A stretch of 13,810 nt of DNA from contig JAHFUU010000017.1 of NCBI GenBank assembly GCA_023264915.1, positions 1-13,810 of the forward strand, written 5' to 3'. The DNA comes from Microthrixaceae bacterium. GTDB taxonomy: Bacteria; Actinomycetota; Acidimicrobiia; Acidimicrobiales; Acidimicrobilacustridaceae. Shown here one piece after another: positions 11,968 to 13,810 of this stretch (positions are counted from its first letter, which is position 1; every line of letters starts with the position of its first letter). The translations under genes and the position numbers were made by a program. Below the pieces are notes generated by a model. The model ran no database searches. It saw only the letters and a list, made by a program, of their open reading frames with translations, and was not told where the DNA came from.

Positions 11968-13810
11968 TTAGCGTTCAACGGCCCCGGTGTCGCACTTGCT
12001 CCCGTTCGGGCGGGGCACTCCGCGTTGGTCGGTGCCCGGGCAGAGTCCGGCTGTTCCCGTTGGGATGTTGTCAATCAAGGGAGACCCGGCGAGTGGGAGG
12101 TGGGTTTGCGTGGCGCCTCCGTTGTCTGTGAGCGAGCCCAGTAGCGGGTCCGTGTTCTGGCGGTCGGTGGGTTGTGTGAGGCCGGTGCAACTCGAATCTG
12201 ATGACAGGTTCCATCCGGCGGAGATGACGGGAGATGCGCACGCCGCGGTGGAACCGGCCGTGCCGACGACAACGGAGCCCTTGAGTGTCGTGGACCCAAA
12301 GCCTGCCAATGCCGGTCCCTCGTCGCTCACGATGGTCGACGCGGTCAGGGTGACGGTCGCGGTGGAGTCCGTCGTCAGGGCGCCGGATGAGATCCCGCCG
12401 TGGTTGCCGCTGACGGTGGAGTTGGCCATGACCAGCGTCGCGGCGCCGACACCGATGCCGGCGGGGACGCCGGTGTTGCCGGTGACGGAGCTGTTGGTGA
12501 TGGTGGCCGACCCTCGATCGATCATGATCCCGCCGCCGAACCCCAGGCAGCAACCAGAAGCAGAATCGGCGTTGTTGCCGGTCACTGTGACGCGGTCGAG
12601 CGTGAGCTCGTCCGCCGACCGGATCCCGCCGCCTCCGTCGGCCTTCCCTCCGGTGATTGTGAGATCGGTGATCGTCAGTGTTCCGGAGAGGTGGTCGACG
12701 TCGCGATCGATCGTGTTCCCGTTGATGCTGGAACCGTTGCCGGTGATGACGAGGTCGCCGGCGATGTCGAGATCACCAGTCTCATTGTCGTCGTCACCGG
12801 CCCCGGCGAGGGTTATCACCGGGTTCACGCCGCTGAGGATGGTGACGGTGTCTGCCGTCGGGTAGTGGTTCGTCTCGTCCACCGCGGCCCGCAGCGTGCA
12901 GGTGCCGGCCGCCGTTTGGCAGACACCGTCGCCGGGCAGCGTGTCGCGACTGTCTGCGCTCGCGTTGACGGTAAATGAACGGGGTGTAGCGGTGCCGCCG
13001 CTGCCTTCGACCGCGCCGATGTCGCAGGCAGAACCCGACGGCCGGGGTTGGCCGCGCTGATCGGTCAGGGTCGCGGTGTCGCAGAGGTTCGCTGTTCCTG
13101 GGGGGATGGCGTCGACGGCGGGCCCGTTGGCGAACGGCAAGAAGCTGAGTGTCGGTCCGCCGTTGTCGACCAGCGGCCCGAGGTATGGATCGGTCGACGG
13201 CTGGTCGCCCGAGGCGTTCAACCCGCAGGTCGCGTCAGAGGCGATGTTCCAGCCTCCGGACACCAGCGGTGTTCCGCACGCCGGCGTTCCAGGCGCGGGC
13301 ACGATGATGGAGCCGCGAACGACGGGGGCCCCGCCATGGGCGACAGCGATGGTGGGGACGTTCGAGTCGGTGCCCCGGTTGTCGACGATCGTGGTGTTGG
13401 AGATCGTCGCGGAGCTGTTCGACCCGAGGAACGCGGATGCGATGGTGCCGGTGCGACCGTTTCGAGCGAGAGTTGAGTTGGCGATGGTGATGGTGCCCCC
13501 GTCGCTGTCGACGCCAAAGGTGTTGTCGGCGATGAGCGTGCGGGAGATGTTGATCACTTCGGTGAAGGTGGTGCCCGTGCTCTGCCGGCTGAACATGGCG
13601 GCTCCGGTGGTGCCGACGATCCGGCTGTCGATGATGTCGACATGTGAGAGCTCTGAGGACACCGCGCCGTTGGTGTTGTTGGTGAGCTCTACATCAGACA
13701 GCGTCGCGGTGGCGCGGTAGACCGCGATCCCCGACTCCCGGGTGGTCGCGCGCCCGCCCGAGATGCTGCTTTGCGAGATGTTCGCGATCGAACCGTCCTC
13801 GACGCGAACA
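11968..13810 (-). CDS. Parallel beta-helix surface protein with CSLREA and choice-of-anchor Q-type modules (partial)
   Basis: The frame is open to the right edge, so the N-terminus is missing; 613 residues and the TAA stop are visible. A GTG at 13660-13662 is internal, because beta-helix sequence continues upstream of it. Residue numbers count from the right edge. Short Asn/Ser/Thr/Gly-rich rungs (I-x-N-[ST]-T-[IL]-x-x-N) are typical of a right-handed parallel beta-helix. The first module ends in a block with DNGGPT, DQRGQPRPSG and CDIGAVEG (about 185-269). A CSLREA-type segment follows (about 277-315: FTVNASADS, GDGVCQTAAGTCTLRAAV). A second helix then ends in the parallel block with DNGGAT, DQRGVPRPNG and CDTGAVER at the C-terminus. 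Such proteins are exported or surface-attached, with functions mostly unknown. No LPxTG or membrane anchor follows the last block. Confidence 0.85.
   Translation of the reverse strand, partial: VRVEDGSIANISQSSISGGRATTRESGIAVYRATATLSDVELTNNTNGAVSSELSHVDIIDSRIVGTTGAAMFSRQSTGTTFTEVINISRTLIADNTFGVDSDGGTITIANSTLARNGRTGTIASAFLGSNSSATISNTTIVDNRGTDSNVPTIAVAHGGAPVVRGSIIVPAPGTPACGTPLVSGGWNIASDATCGLNASGDQPSTDPYLGPLVDNGGPTLSFLPFANGPAVDAIPPGTANLCDTATLTDQRGQPRPSGSACDIGAVEGSGGTATPRSFTVNASADSRDTLPGDGVCQTAAGTCTLRAAVDETNHYPTADTVTILSGVNPVITLAGAGDDDNETGDLDIAGDLVITGNGSSINGNTIDRDVDHLSGTLTITDLTITGGKADGGGGIRSADELTLDRVTVTGNNADSASGCCLGFGGGIMIDRGSATITNSSVTGNTGVPAGIGVGAATLVMANSTVSGNHGGISSGALTTDSTATVTLTASTIVSDEGPALAGFGSTTLKGSVVVGTAGSTAACASPVISAGWNLSSDSSCTGLTQPTDRQNTDPLLGSLTDNGGATQTHLPLAGSPLIDNIPTGTAGLCPGTDQRGVPRPNGSKCDTGAVER

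Noticed and set aside
13660..13662. GTG as the true start of the beta-helix protein
   Set aside because: The frame stays open for 49 more codons to the right edge, with the same beta-helix style sequence, and no signal peptide follows the GTG.

Overview
This is a GC-rich chromosomal window from an actinomycete. The evidence is a CarD-type RNA polymerase-binding regulator with the NWSRR signature, abundant GTG and TTG starts, GTGA and TTGA stop/start overlaps, and the GH65 plus beta-phosphoglucomutase pair common in Actinomycetota. The surface repeats ending in V-V-D-V-V-G-Y-F and the CSLREA/choice-of-anchor beta-helix protein would suit Acidimicrobiia, but that rank is an inference. Nothing here looks like a mobile element, CRISPR array, tRNA or rRNA.

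Minus strand, left part (1-2895): a MoxR AAA+ ATPase, a DUF58 protein and the membrane N-terminus of a TgpA-type transglutaminase lie head to tail. They form the well-known MoxR-DUF58-transglutaminase cluster, and the last gene leaves the window at position 1. A 222-bp spacer with a strong inverted repeat separates them from the next genes upstream.

Minus strand, centre (3118-9243): four tightly spaced genes run in the order beta-phosphoglucomutase-like HAD phosphatase, GH65 glycoside phosphorylase, a secreted SGNH hydrolase with FN3 and three repeat domains, and a second, membrane-anchored SGNH hydrolase. The first two form a phosphorolytic disaccharide route: GH65 would release beta-glucose 1-phosphate and the mutase would convert it to glucose 6-phosphate. 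The SGNH pair probably works on the cell surface or outside. The HAD protein ends in a lysine-rich (PGK)8 tail encoded by a perfect 9-bp tandem repeat.

Plus strand (9357-11585): a divergent set encodes CarD, an exported alpha/beta hydrolase (possible lipoprotein) and a macro-domain protein. The macro domain has Cys and Phe where the catalytic Asp and nearby His of MacroD/YmdB enzymes are expected.

Right end (11586-13810): a 382-bp stretch without a convincing gene contains two hairpins. It is followed on the minus strand by the C-terminal 613 residues of a large exported-looking beta-helix protein, built from two similar modules with a CSLREA segment between them and continuing past the right edge.

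No clearly undescribed system is present. The most useful leads are the altered macro-domain active site, the (PGK)8 tail, the SGNH pair next to the phosphorylase, the CarD insertion with its unusual neighbours, and the duplicated beta-helix module.
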